Source: an uncultured Crocinitomix sp. (GTDB lineage Bacteria; Bacteroidota; Bacteroidia; Flavobacteriales_D; Crocinitomicaceae). From it: DNA of 64,000 bases. A model generated the notes under the pieces. That model saw only the letters and a program-made list of their open reading frames with translations. It was not told the DNA's origin and ran no database searches. Positions 24,215 through 32,885 of the stretch are shown piece by piece. The stretch covers positions 235,511 to 299,510 of the forward strand of contig CAKZON010000068.1 of the NCBI GenBank assembly GCA_937136425.1. Direction: 5' to 3'. A program made the translations under genes and the position numbers. Positions within the stretch are counted from its first letter, which is position 1. Every line of letters begins with the position of its first letter.

Positions 24215-26626
24215 ATGAAACAATACTACAATTTACGAAGAAGTATTTTCGCCTCACTTGCCCTTTTTGGGTTAAGTTTGATTGGAAATACTACTTATGC
24301 TCAGCTGTATTCATTCAGCTCGCATACGTTTACCAATGCAGGTGCAGAGGGTAGAACAGGGCCTCTTTTAGGTGATTGTGTTGCCGAATACACTGGCGGA
24401 GGTGCTACATGGGCAAGTGACCCAGCATTTTTCAATATGACAACTCAGGGAATTCAGCTTTGGACTGTTCCATTAACTGCGGATTATGAATTCGAAGTTG
24501 CAGGAGCTCAAGGTGGATACCATGCTTATACGGTTGACCCTGAAGATGGTGGATTAGGAGCTGTTATGATTGGTACTTTCGCATTAACAGAAGGGCAAAT
24601 AATTGCTATTGTTATTGGTCAAGAAGGTGATCCCTCTCAGACTGGTGGCGGAGGAGCTGAAGATAACGCTGCACCAGGTGGTGGTGGTGGATCTTTCGTT
24701 TGGGATACAGGCGACGCAACGCTTCCTTTAGTAGCTGCCGGTGGTGGTGGAGCAGGAGCAAGTCCAGGAGCTTATGGACCAAAAGATGCAACTACTGCTG
24801 AAGGCGGAAATAATACACAAGGGCTTTCTAACGGAGGACTTGATGGAAACGGTGGAAGAGCTAATACAGGAGGTTGTAGCTGGTGGGCTGGAGCTGGAAC
24901 TGGTTGGAATACGAATGGAACTGGAGGAAACAAAGGTACATTATATGATTACACACCTGGTAGTAATGGTGCAGAAGGTGGTCGTAGACCATTAGAAGGA
25001 GCTTTAGGAGGAATTCGTTGGAATGACGGATCTGATGAAGGTGGTGACGGTGGATTCGGCGGCGGCGGCGGCGGCGGTTCTGATAACATGAATGGCGGCG
25101 GCGGCGGCGGATATTCTGGCGGCGGCGGTGGTCGTGGATGCGAAATTAGCCCTGGTGGCGGTGGATCATACAATGCTGGAACTGACCAAACGAATGATGT
25201 TGCTAATACAGGACACGGATATGTAACTATTACACTATTATGTAACCCACTTGTACTGGATATTCCAGTAACAGGAGTTTGTGATGGTGATGAATTATAT
25301 CTTTCTGCTACATCTGCTACAGGTGGAACAGTAACTTGGTCTGACGGTGTTATGGATGGTGCTGATTTTACTCCACCTCCAGGAACAACTACTACTTATG
25401 TTGCAACAAGTACTTCTGGTGAAGATTGTCCTTTCTCAATTGATATTCACTCTTCTCCAGTTCCGGTAATTACTGCAATGTCTAGTCTTCCTTCTGCTTG
25501 TGAAGGTGCTTTAGTAACTGTATGGGGTGAAGGCGGTTTAGCTGAAGGTCCAGATGACGAAGTTTATACTTGGACAGGAAGTGGTGGATTTGATCCAACT
25601 GATAGTCTTGCTTTCATTGCTGAAGATGGAACAAATACTTATACTGTAATTGGAACATACTTAGGGTGTGAAGGTCCTGCTGCAGAAGTTACTTTAGTTG
25701 GTTCTGCTCAACCAGATGTTTCTGGTGTTGCTGAGCCTGATCAACTTTGTTTAGGTGAAGAGTATACATTAACTGGTGAAAGTGATTTTGCTACTTCATA
25801 TAGCTGGGGTGGTGGTATTGCTGATGGTGGAACTGTAACACCTGGTGCTGCTGGAACATACATTCACTTTGTTGTAGGTACTTCTGATGACGGATGTACT
25901 GATACTGCATTTGTAACTGTTGAAGTAAACGAAATTCCAATTGTTGATGGTGGAGCTGATATCACTCTTTGTGAAGGTGACGAAGCTATTTTAACTGGTT
26001 CTGGAGCTATGGATTATGATTGGTCACCATCTATTACTGATGGAGAAGCATTTGTTCCAGAAGCTGGAGTTACTACTTATACTGTAACAGGTACTGATAT
26101 GAACGGATGTTCTGATGATGATGATGTATTGGTAACTGTGATTGAATTACCTTACATTTCTAGTTCTGACGTTGTAGATGAGTATTATGGATATGACGGT
26201 TCAATTGACATTACTGTTGCTGGTGGTTCTGGTGACTATACTTTCTCTTGGTCTCATGGTCCAACTACAGAAGATGTAACTGGATTAACTTCAGGAATTA
26301 TTTACACTGTTACTATTGATGATATTACTATCGATCCAGGAATGTGTTCAGTAACTGAAGATTTCACTTTAACTCGATTCATTGGAATAGATGGAGAATC
26401 AATTGCAAAATTGACTGCTTACCCTAACCCAACTAGCGATCAGTTAACTGTAACTTATAACGGTAAATTCAACTATGAAGTAACTACTTTATTAGGAGAA
26501 GTTGTTGCTGTTGGAAATGCAGTTGATCAAGAACAATTATCTATGAAAGATTTAGCTGACGGTACTTATATCGTAAAAGTAACAGCTGGAAATGAAATTA
26601 GCTTTGTTCAAGTTGTGAAACAATAA
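24215..26626 (+). CDS. Glycine-rich (ALK/LTK-type) T9SS-secreted protein
   Basis: 803 residues. Signal peptide about 1-30. Residues about 90-345 form a glycine-rich domain (EVAGAQGGYHAY, VAAGGGGAGASPG, GGGGYSGGGGGRG) of the type found in the extracellular part of ALK/LTK receptors (Gly_rich). Four or five Ig/PKD-like modules follow (about 350-720), and the C-terminus (YPNPTSDQLTV...SFVQVVKQ) is a type A T9SS sorting domain. It is therefore exported and probably attached to the cell surface. The poly-Gly segment is encoded by GGC runs unlike the surrounding AT-rich codon use. A terminator follows. Confidence 0.85.
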   Translation: MKQYYNLRRSIFASLALFGLSLIGNTTYAQLYSFSSHTFTNAGAEGRTGPLLGDCVAEYTGGGATWASDPAFFNMTTQGIQLWTVPLTADYEFEVAGAQGGYHAYTVDPEDGGLGAVMIGTFALTEGQIIAIVIGQEGDPSQTGGGGAEDNAAPGGGGGSFVWDTGDATLPLVAAGGGGAGASPGAYGPKDATTAEGGNNTQGLSNGGLDGNGGRANTGGCSWWAGAGTGWNTNGTGGNKGTLYDYTPGSNGAEGGRRPLEGALGGIRWNDGSDEGGDGGFGGGGGGGSDNMNGGGGGGYSGGGGGRGCEISPGGGGSYNAGTDQTNDVANTGHGYVTITLLCNPLVLDIPVTGVCDGDELYLSATSATGGTVTWSDGVMDGADFTPPPGTTTTYVATSTSGEDCPFSIDIHSSPVPVITAMSSLPSACEGALVTVWGEGGLAEGPDDEVYTWTGSGGFDPTDSLAFIAEDGTNTYTVIGTYLGCEGPAAEVTLVGSAQPDVSGVAEPDQLCLGEEYTLTGESDFATSYSWGGGIADGGTVTPGAAGTYIHFVVGTSDDGCTDTAFVTVEVNEIPIVDGGADITLCEGDEAILTGSGAMDYDWSPSITDGEAFVPEAGVTTYTVTGTDMNGCSDDDDVLVTVIELPYISSSDVVDEYYGYDGSIDITVAGGSGDYTFSWSHGPTTEDVTGLTSGIIYTVTIDDITIDPGMCSVTEDFTLTRFIGIDGESIAKLTAYPNPTSDQLTVTYNGKFNYEVTTLLGEVVAVGNAVDQEQLSMKDLADGTYIVKVTAGNEISFVQVVKQ

Positions 26627-26661
26627 TTGACTACTCCTTAACTGGAGTTCAAAATACTGAA

Positions 26662-26686
26662 GGGTCGTCTTAAATTTAGACGGCCC
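26662..26686 (+). terminator. Terminator after the glycine-rich gene
   Basis: GGGTCGTCT and AGACGGCCC pair over 9 bp (one G-T), followed by TTTTTT. Confidence 0.88.
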
Positions 26687-26798
26687 TTTTTTCTTGCATA
26701 AAACACTGCATTACAACTTAAAACAAACCTTTATTTTCATTTATAATATTCTTTTAATTATTCCCTTTTATCCGTCGATAATTGTCCATTTGAATCAT

Positions 26799-26806
26799 TA
26801 TCTTTG
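26799..26806 (+). promoter_or_regulatory. -7 box upstream of kbl
   Basis: TATCTTTG matches TAnnTTTG and lies 26 bp before the ATG. No TTG occurs at the ideal -33 spacing, so the promoter may be weak or activator-dependent. Confidence 0.4.
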
Positions 26807-26832
26807 CTTCACTCATTACAAAGAATAATGCT

Positions 26833-28023
26833 ATGATTGGAAAACTAGAAAAACAACTTCAAGACGAACTCGCTGGAATTCGTGATGCTGGATTATATAA
26901 AGAAGAAAGAATAATTATCTCTCCTCAAGGAGCAGAGGTAAAGGTTGACTCAGGTGATGATGTAATCATTATGTGTGCGAACAATTATTTAGGTTTATCG
27001 TCTCACCCGGCGGTTATTGAAGGTGCCAAAAAAGCATTAGACTCTCATGGGTTTGGAATGTCGTCTGTTCGATTTATTTGCGGAACACAAGATATTCACA
27101 AAACGCTTGAACAAAAAATATCCGACTTTTTAGGAATGGAGGATACAATTTTATACGCGGCTGCATTTGATGCAAATGGAGGTGTATTTGAACCTCTATT
27201 CTCTAAAGAAGATGCTATTATTTCAGACGAATTAAACCATGCCTCAATTATTGATGGTGTGCGTTTATGTAAAGCTGCCAGATATCGCTACAAAAACTCT
27301 GACATGGCAGACTTGGAAGAGCAATTAAAAGCCGCACAACAACACCGAAATAGAATCATTGTAACAGACGGTGTATTTTCAATGGATGGCTATGTTGCTA
27401 AATTGGATCAAATCTGTGATTTAGCAGAGAAATATGATGCCATGGTTATGGTAGATGATTGTCACGCAACAGGTTTTATTGGTAAAACTGGCCGTGGAAC
27501 TCATGAACACAATGGTGTAATGGGACGTGTAGATATCATTACAGGAACTTTAGGTAAAGCTCTCGGTGGAGCAATGGGAGGTTTTACTACTGGTAAAAAA
27601 GAGGTGATTGATATGTTAAGACAACGTTCTCGCCCTTATTTATTCTCTAACTCTTTAGCACCAAGTATCGTTGGAGCGTCCATTGCTGTTTTTGATTTAT
27701 TAAGCTCAACTACTGAATTGCGCGACAAACTAGAAGATAATGCCGCTTACTTTAAAGCTGGTGTTATTAAAGCTGGATTAGACGTACGTGAAGGTGATTC
27801 ACCAATTGTACCTGTAATGTTATATGATGCTAAAATTGCACAAGAATTTGCAAGCAGATTATTAGATGAAGGTATTTATGCTATTGGATTCTTTTATCCT
27901 GTTGTACCTAAAGATTTGGCTCGTATTCGTGTTCAACTTTCAGCCGCACACACTAAAGAACAATTAGACAAAGCAATTGCCGCTTTTGAAAAAGTAGGTA
28001 AAGAATTGGGTGTAATCAAATAA
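26833..28023 (+). CDS. kbl: Glycine C-acetyltransferase (2-amino-3-ketobutyrate CoA ligase)
   Basis: 396 residues, the expected length. It is an alpha-oxoamine synthase with the PLP lysine near residue 242 in [14 protein letters not shown], and VDDCHATGF provides the PLP-ring contacts. It cleaves 2-amino-3-ketobutyrate with CoA to glycine and acetyl-CoA in threonine breakdown. The partner threonine dehydrogenase is not in the window. A hypothetical lipoprotein gene follows after 7 bp. Confidence 0.93.
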   Translation: MIGKLEKQLQDELAGIRDAGLYKEERIIISPQGAEVKVDSGDDVIIMCANNYLGLSSHPAVIEGAKKALDSHGFGMSSVRFICGTQDIHKTLEQKISDFLGMEDTILYAAAFDANGGVFEPLFSKEDAIISDELNHASIIDGVRLCKAARYRYKNSDMADLEEQLKAAQQHRNRIIVTDGVFSMDGYVAKLDQICDLAEKYDAMVMVDDCHATGFIGKTGRGTHEHNGVMGRVDIITGTLGKALGGAMGGFTTGKKEVIDMLRQRSRPYLFSNSLAPSIVGASIAVFDLLSSTTELRDKLEDNAAYFKAGVIKAGLDVREGDSPIVPVMLYDAKIAQEFASRLLDEGIYAIGFFYPVVPKDLARIRVQLSAAHTKEQLDKAIAAFEKVGKELGVIK

Positions 28024-28030
28024 CCAAATC

Positions 28031-29059
28031 ATGCGCTTTGCACTAATTGCTATTTGCTTTCTATTTATCGGTTGCCAGAATGACGCCGAAGTCAATGATG
28101 AGGTTACTGGAAACTTAATGGAAATAGAACCAAGTCAAGCTGAGTTGGATGAAATTGCCTTAGTTGAACAACCGCAGACTGTTCAAGATTTTTTTGCCGT
28201 TGACAATGACATTATCGGAGACGATTTCTGTTATGACTACAACTCTATTAGCCAATTAATTTTGTACGGAAATGATAGCAACGAGGAATGGAAACAGTTT
28301 GAAGTAAGCGACAATTACCTAACAGCTTATCATAGCGAATGTAATGTGTTATTAGAGTTTATGACATTTGAATTAGATGGCGAAAAAAGAGCTTTTTTAA
28401 GTCAAATGAATAAGGATAATCAACAGTTTAATTACCTTAACTGGAATTCTAGAACAAAACGCTGGAACAAATTAAACCGGTACCCGCTACCTGTTTTAAG
28501 CGAATATTTTGATGGATTAGATTTAGAGGAAACTCAACTCGTTAATGAATATGGTTCAGATAATATCTATATAAATCCTAAAACAGAAAGTGCCACCTAT
28601 ATTTTTTCAGAACGGTCTATGTTAATGAACATGGGTGAAAAGCAAGAATTGGAATTTGAAAAAAAACCGTCTTATCACTATGAGTTATCAACAGCTGAAG
28701 ATCGATTAACTTTAACTCAAATTTCAATTTTTTCTGCAACAGAGACGAATGAATCATTTGTAGTTGGCTATGTCAACTTAGACCAACCAAGTGGTACTTT
28801 TAATGCAAATTATGAAGCTCTTTTAACCGCATTGAAAGATGAAAATGTGAACGATCAAACTCTACCCTATGGCGCTAATGATTTCGAAGCTTATTTTCCA
28901 TCAGACACTTTCGACCTGCGTGCCATGCAACAAATTGGCCAGGCAGATAGTTATTGGTTTTATGAAAAAGGGAAAACACCTCTAGCGCTAAGTGCAAACG
29001 AAGATATTGCAATTATTATACAACGTGCCAAGGCTTACTTTGAAGCTGAAGCCGAATAA
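28031..29059 (+). CDS. Hypothetical lipoprotein
   Basis: 342 residues with lipobox CFLFIGCQND. The mature protein is acidic and of mixed composition, with no domain I recognise. It follows kbl by 7 bp and is probably co-transcribed, though no metabolic link is apparent. A CrtZ-like gene follows after 59 bp. Confidence 0.72.
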   Translation: MRFALIAICFLFIGCQNDAEVNDEVTGNLMEIEPSQAELDEIALVEQPQTVQDFFAVDNDIIGDDFCYDYNSISQLILYGNDSNEEWKQFEVSDNYLTAYHSECNVLLEFMTFELDGEKRAFLSQMNKDNQQFNYLNWNSRTKRWNKLNRYPLPVLSEYFDGLDLEETQLVNEYGSDNIYINPKTESATYIFSERSMLMNMGEKQELEFEKKPSYHYELSTAEDRLTLTQISIFSATETNESFVVGYVNLDQPSGTFNANYEALLTALKDENVNDQTLPYGANDFEAYFPSDTFDLRAMQQIGQADSYWFYEKGKTPLALSANEDIAIIIQRAKAYFEAEAE

Positions 29060-29118
29060 CATTTGAACAAATCACAGATTTTAATTGTTGTTAAGAAAAA
29101 ACGCAATAAATTAGTAAT

Positions 29119-29553
29119 ATGATCATTTTCATTTTCATAGTTCTAGCATTCATATTCATGGAATTTATGGCTTGGTTTACGCATAAATATGTCATGCACG
29201 GCTTTTTGTGGAACTTACATGAAGATCATCATCAACCTACGGGTAAAACTTTTCAGAAAAATGATTTGTTTTTTTTAATATTCGCCATTCCTTCATGGCT
29301 TAATATTATGTTCGGTTTCATCAATAAAAACGACATAATGATTGGAATAGGCTTTGGAATTGCAGCTTATGGTTTGGCTTATTTTTTAATACATGAAATT
29401 TTAATTCACCGCCGTAAAAAATGGTTTGACAATACCGATAATCGTTATTTTCGTGCCGTAAGGAAAGCACATAAAGTTCACCACAAAAATCAATATAAAG
29501 AGGATGGCACTTGTTTCGGGATGCTACTTTTTCCTTTTAAATATTATAAATAA
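29119..29553 (+). CDS. CrtZ-like beta-carotene hydroxylase / sterol desaturase-family protein
   Basis: 144 residues with about four hydrophobic helices and the four histidine clusters of CrtZ in order: HKYVMH, HEDHH, HEILIHRR and HKVHHK. These bind a di-iron centre that hydroxylates the beta-rings of carotenoids to give zeaxanthin-type pigments, typical of yellow marine flavobacteria. No other carotenoid gene is nearby, so the assignment rests on the motif set. Its stop is 1 bp from that of the convergent barrel gene. Confidence 0.85.
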   Translation: MIIFIFIVLAFIFMEFMAWFTHKYVMHGFLWNLHEDHHQPTGKTFQKNDLFFLIFAIPSWLNIMFGFINKNDIMIGIGFGIAAYGLAYFLIHEILIHRRKKWFDNTDNRYFRAVRKAHKVHHKNQYKEDGTCFGMLLFPFKYYK

Positions 29554-29554
29554 A

Positions 29555-30262
29555 CTAACGTTGCGCGAATCCTATTTTTAATCCTGCAATTGGGGTTGGA
29601 TAAAATAAACTCATATCATCATGCAATGACCAAATGTCTCCATTATCTGGAAAATCAACCCCATCTGGCATTTCAGAATTATTTATAACATTCAATGATC
29701 GAAGACTCAGACCTACATAAAAATCGAAAACATAACCTTTAGGTTTTATCCTTTGAAAACCGTACTTCAAATCTAAATTTATGTTTATCCGATTGGCACG
29801 AACGGGCACTCTTTGAAAATAAACAAAATTTGTTCCTCCCCATTCATTAGCGAAGGGCTCCATCCCTATTGCAAACTCATCTTTTACAACAAGGTGTCTA
29901 AACAACGCCCCTACAGCTAAATATCGATTCGTTTTTACGGGCATGTAACGACGTAACTCTCCTCTCAATTTATAACCATTCATGCTATTGTATCCAACAA
30001 AAATGCGATTCGTCATAAATTGAGAAAAATTTGGAATTACACCAATACCTGCCTGAACTGCATACGTTTTATTTACTCTTACTTCCACATCTGTTCCAAA
30101 CGTAGATAATATTGAAATGAAATCGAACGGGCTAAACTTCCAATATATAGGCGCTTCCTTAAATGACCACTCGTCATTATGGTTTACAGTAACGGTATCA
30201 ACTGACTGTCCTTGTGCAACAAAAAAGCAAAAAACAATAAGTGTACTGAGTAAATATCGCAT
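29555..30262 (-). CDS. Outer-membrane barrel-like protein, copy A of the tandem pair
   Basis: 235 residues with signal peptide (VFCFFVAQGQ). Alternating beta-strand pattern with KYWKFSP/IYWKFSP, FGTDVEVRVN, RYMPVKTNRYLAVG and DFYVGLSLR suggests a small outer-membrane or periplasmic beta-barrel. It is the diverged paralog of 32096-32830; conserved blocks are shared but the coding sequences differ throughout, unlike the lipoproteins beside them. It is the last gene of unit A, after the hairpin at 30281-30319. Confidence 0.75.
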   Translation of the reverse strand: MRYLLSTLIVFCFFVAQGQSVDTVTVNHNDEWSFKEAPIYWKFSPFDFISILSTFGTDVEVRVNKTYAVQAGIGVIPNFSQFMTNRIFVGYNSMNGYKLRGELRRYMPVKTNRYLAVGALFRHLVVKDEFAIGMEPFANEWGGTNFVYFQRVPVRANRININLDLKYGFQRIKPKGYVFDFYVGLSLRSLNVINNSEMPDGVDFPDNGDIWSLHDDMSLFYPTPIAGLKIGFAQR

Positions 30263-30280
30263 GGTTAAGGTTTATGGGTT

Positions 30281-30319
30281 AATTCAAGAGGAGATACGAT
30301 TCGCACCTCCTCTTGAATT
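30281..30319. repeat. 13-bp inverted repeat between lipoprotein and barrel gene, unit A
   Basis: AATTCAAGAGGAG (30281-30293) and CTCCTCTTGAATT (30307-30319) are perfect inverse complements around a 13-nt loop. On the minus strand there is no strong T-run, so it may stabilise or attenuate mRNA more than terminate it. Unit B has a shorter version at the same place (AAGAGGAG / CTCCTCTT). The near-identity tract shared by the two units starts at 30306, directly at the right arm. Confidence 0.7.
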
Positions 30320-31585
30320 TTATTATTGTACGCTAATGAATGATTTTTGAACCAATTCAAGCGGGTTAGATGAATCATATTGATACACTCCTTGACGCGT
30401 TAGAACCACTAATAAGTTCTCTGCTGCCGGAATAACATCAATCGCTTCTATATCTTCTTTATGCATAACCATTTCAACATTTTCTAAATCTGAAATGTCA
30501 TACACTTTTAATCCTGCATATCCATCACATATATAAACCAAGTTTTCGTTTTCGGCAACAAAACCAACACCATATGGGTTAATCAAATCTTCTGAAAGCA
30601 TTAACATTGGATGATCTAAGTCTGAAATATCTATAATGTCCAATCGATTCAAACTACCGTTACATGGTGTACCGCCTCTTAATGTAGCAACCGCATAATG
30701 ATCATTTGCCACAACAGGATCACAACTTGTTACGTGATCAATTTCTGAAACAGCCTCTGGACTTCTTGGATTCGTTACATCATAAATTCGAACACCATTT
30801 TGTGTTCCAATAAATAAATGATCGTTTTGTGGGTAAATTGTCTCAATTCCCACTCCAAGGTTAATATTCTCCAATAATTCAGGATTTGTAGGATCTGAAA
30901 TATGGAATACTTTTAGTGATTTATAATCTACCGTATAAAGGTAGTTATCAATTATAGTGAATTGTGCCATTGATCCGCCTAGTCCGTTTGTAACCTGATT
31001 CTTTGTCTCAACGTTTTTGTCTGGACTGTCGTTCTTTTCGCAACTCATAACCGCAGCACTGCAAAGCGCCGCAAACATATATATTTTTAAATTTTTCATT
31101 TGTCTAATTTTTTATTTTCAACTGTGTTTAAAATTTGATTGATTTTAATTACAGTATTATTTGAAACATTTAGGATCAGTCAATTGTGTTTTTTCCCATC
31201 CTACAACCAAACCTTTAGATGGATCTACGCATTCAAACGCTCCAAACTCATCTGGAAATTGTTGTACCGGAAATACACTTTGAATTCTATTTTTATATAC
31301 TGGAGCCGCTGGGTCCGAAATATCTATAATGATCATATCCGTAACATTGTCTGCATAAAGCATATTATTACTTACAGAAAAATCCATATTGCCAGGAATA
31401 GCAATAAAAGAAACTTCAACTGGGCTACTTGCATTGCTATTATCGTAAATGTGAATTCCTTTGGCTTGATCATTTACCAAGAGGTAATTTTCGTATAAAT
31501 ATATTCGCCCTGGGTTTTCCAACGCTTCGCTAGATTTTACATCAATACTCTCCAAATCTTGCGTAGTCGCATAAATTGGTTTGTA
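30306..31585. repeat. Near-identical tract, copy A (1,280 bp)
   Basis: This stretch matches 32886-34165 at a constant offset of 2,580 bp. I find one difference, A at 30368 against G at 32948, which is silent. It covers a complete lipoprotein gene, an intergenic spacer and most of a second gene. Outside both ends similarity falls off abruptly. Confidence 0.95.
30323..31099 (-). CDS. LVIVD-repeat lipoprotein, copy A
   Basis: 258 residues with lipobox AAVMSCEKN. At least four LVIVD repeats follow (LKVFHISDPTNPELL, VRIYDVTNPRSPEAV, LDIIDISDLDHPMLM, LKVYDISDLENVEMV), which build a beta-propeller-like fold at the cell surface. The protein is identical to that encoded at 32903-33679. It follows the 173-residue lipoprotein gene by 57 bp on the same strand. 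The biological role is unknown. Confidence 0.87.
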   Translation of the reverse strand: MKNLKIYMFAALCSAAVMSCEKNDSPDKNVETKNQVTNGLGGSMAQFTIIDNYLYTVDYKSLKVFHISDPTNPELLENINLGVGIETIYPQNDHLFIGTQNGVRIYDVTNPRSPEAVSEIDHVTSCDPVVANDHYAVATLRGGTPCNGSLNRLDIIDISDLDHPMLMLSEDLINPYGVGFVAENENLVYICDGYAGLKVYDISDLENVEMVMHKEDIEAIDVIPAAENLLVVLTRQGVYQYDSSNPLELVQKSFISVQ

Positions 31586-31678
31586 TCCATCTACCACTTC
31601 TCCTGCCTTATTTTTTCCGCAAGAAACTGCAAGCAATACGGAAAAAGCCAAAGCAGTAGTTTTAATTACTGTCTTCAT
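31157..31678 (-). CDS. Short LVIVD-type lipoprotein, copy A
   Basis: 173 residues with lipobox LLAVSCGKN. Two LVIVD-like repeats are visible (GIHIYDNSNASSPVEV and MIIIDISDPAAPVYK). It differs from the copy at 33737-34258 only at three residues near the N-terminus (V/A at position 3, AG/EA around position 25). The change point is at 31586, where the near-identity tract ends. It is the first gene of unit A. Confidence 0.82.
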   Translation of the reverse strand: MKTVIKTTALAFSVLLAVSCGKNKAGEVVDGYKPIYATTQDLESIDVKSSEALENPGRIYLYENYLLVNDQAKGIHIYDNSNASSPVEVSFIAIPGNMDFSVSNNMLYADNVTDMIIIDISDPAAPVYKNRIQSVFPVQQFPDEFGAFECVDPSKGLVVGWEKTQLTDPKCFK

Positions 31679-32095
31679 AATCTTATAATTTATAGGTTAA
31701 AAAATATCACGTGATCTCGTTACTATACAACGGGGAATTATTTATTTAAGTATCTAAATATCAATTAATTTTAAAAAAATAAATTCATGTTTAAACACAT
31801 TAATGCTATCAACATCATTGGTCGCACTAATTAAGACCAATAATGCTCAATAAACTATATTTATTGAGGTAGGCTTAGAAATAGCAACCAATAAAACAAC
31901 TGTTTTTTAGCCAATGAAATCATGATTTCATCAGGAGAAAAGCAGCTTAATAATTCGTGATTTTTTTATGTTGAACAAGCAAAAAAAGACATTAAATCTA
32001 CTACAAAAAGTAGTTTGAATAGATTCAATTCTGTTTTGGGGTACGTTTATTCTCACTCATCAAAATAACATCTATCTAAATGAAATGAGGTCACG
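31679..32095. other. Intergenic region between the two duplicated units, rich in palindromes
   Basis: No coding signal in 417 bp. Three perfect inverted repeats lie close together: ATTGGTC...GACCAAT (31817-31841), CTCAATAAA-CTATA-TTTATTGAG (31846-31868) and TGAAATCATGATTTCA (31915-31930). They lie downstream of unit B and upstream of unit A on the minus strand, so terminators or operators are possible. None has a T-run strong enough for a confident terminator call. Confidence 0.6.
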
Positions 32096-32830
32096 TTATT
32101 TTTTCTTTTGAGCAAAACCTATTTTGAATCCAACAATTGGAGTTGGGTAGGTTAAATTATAGTTTTGAGTTAAAGTCCAAACTCCTCGTTGATTTGGAAA
32201 ATCTCCACCTGCAGGAATTTCAGAATTACTTCGAACTTGCACCGCTCTTATACTTAATCCAGTATAAAAGTCTAAAACTAAGCCACCCTTTTTAATCTTC
32301 TGAAATCCAAATTTTAAATCCAAATTTGTATTAATTCGATTAAAGAGCATTGGTGTATCTTGAAAATAAGCAAAGTCTGTACCTCCCCATTGGTTAGTAA
32401 ATGGTTCCATACCAATTGCTACTTCATCTTTAATAATAATATGTCTTACAGACATGCCCACAGCCAAATATCGATTCGTTTTTACGGGCATATAAATACG
32501 TCCTTCTCCTCTAATTTTGTAACCTCCCATTCTATCATAGCCACCTAATTCTTCGTTGGCCATAAATTGAAAGAAAGTTGGTATTGCACCTACGCCTACT
32601 TGAAAAGCAAACCTTTCATTTACATTTACTTCTACATCTGTTCCAAAAGTGGGTACAGCAGAAAAAATATCCAATGGGCTAAATTTCCAATATTTTTGAG
32701 CAGATTTTAAAGTCCATGGAACTGGAACTTCTTCAACCTTTGCCGTTGAATCTGTTACGACTGCATCAGTCGTTTGCGCATTTACTGCACAAAGGCAAAA
32801 AACAAAAAGTGTACTGAGTAAATATCGCAT
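32096..32830 (-). CDS. Outer-membrane barrel-like protein, copy B
   Basis: 244 residues with signal peptide (VFCLCAVNAQ). Paralog of 29555-30262, sharing KYWKFSPLDIF, FGTDVEVNVN, YMPVKTNRYLAVG, IGMEPF and the C-terminal PTPIVGFKIGFAQ. An extra stretch of about ten residues follows the signal peptide. The paralogs diverge along their length, so they predate the homogenised tract beside them. It is the last gene of unit B. Confidence 0.75.
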   Translation of the reverse strand: MRYLLSTLFVFCLCAVNAQTTDAVVTDSTAKVEEVPVPWTLKSAQKYWKFSPLDIFSAVPTFGTDVEVNVNERFAFQVGVGAIPTFFQFMANEELGGYDRMGGYKIRGEGRIYMPVKTNRYLAVGMSVRHIIIKDEVAIGMEPFTNQWGGTDFAYFQDTPMLFNRINTNLDLKFGFQKIKKGGLVLDFYTGLSIRAVQVRSNSEIPAGGDFPNQRGVWTLTQNYNLTYPTPIVGFKIGFAQKKK

Positions 32831-32885
32831 GGCTAAGGTTTTATAAGGTTAAACAAAGAGGAGACACACATTATTGTGGTCTGCG

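Noticed and set aside
24949-25173. Poly-proline ORF on the minus strand
   Set aside because: It is the complement of the GGC-rich glycine codons of the T9SS protein; there is no independent coding signal.
31139-31498. 119-residue plus-strand ORF, duplicated at 33719-34078
   Set aside because: Both copies are antisense shadows of the LVIVD lipoprotein genes. Their identity merely reflects the identical DNA tract.
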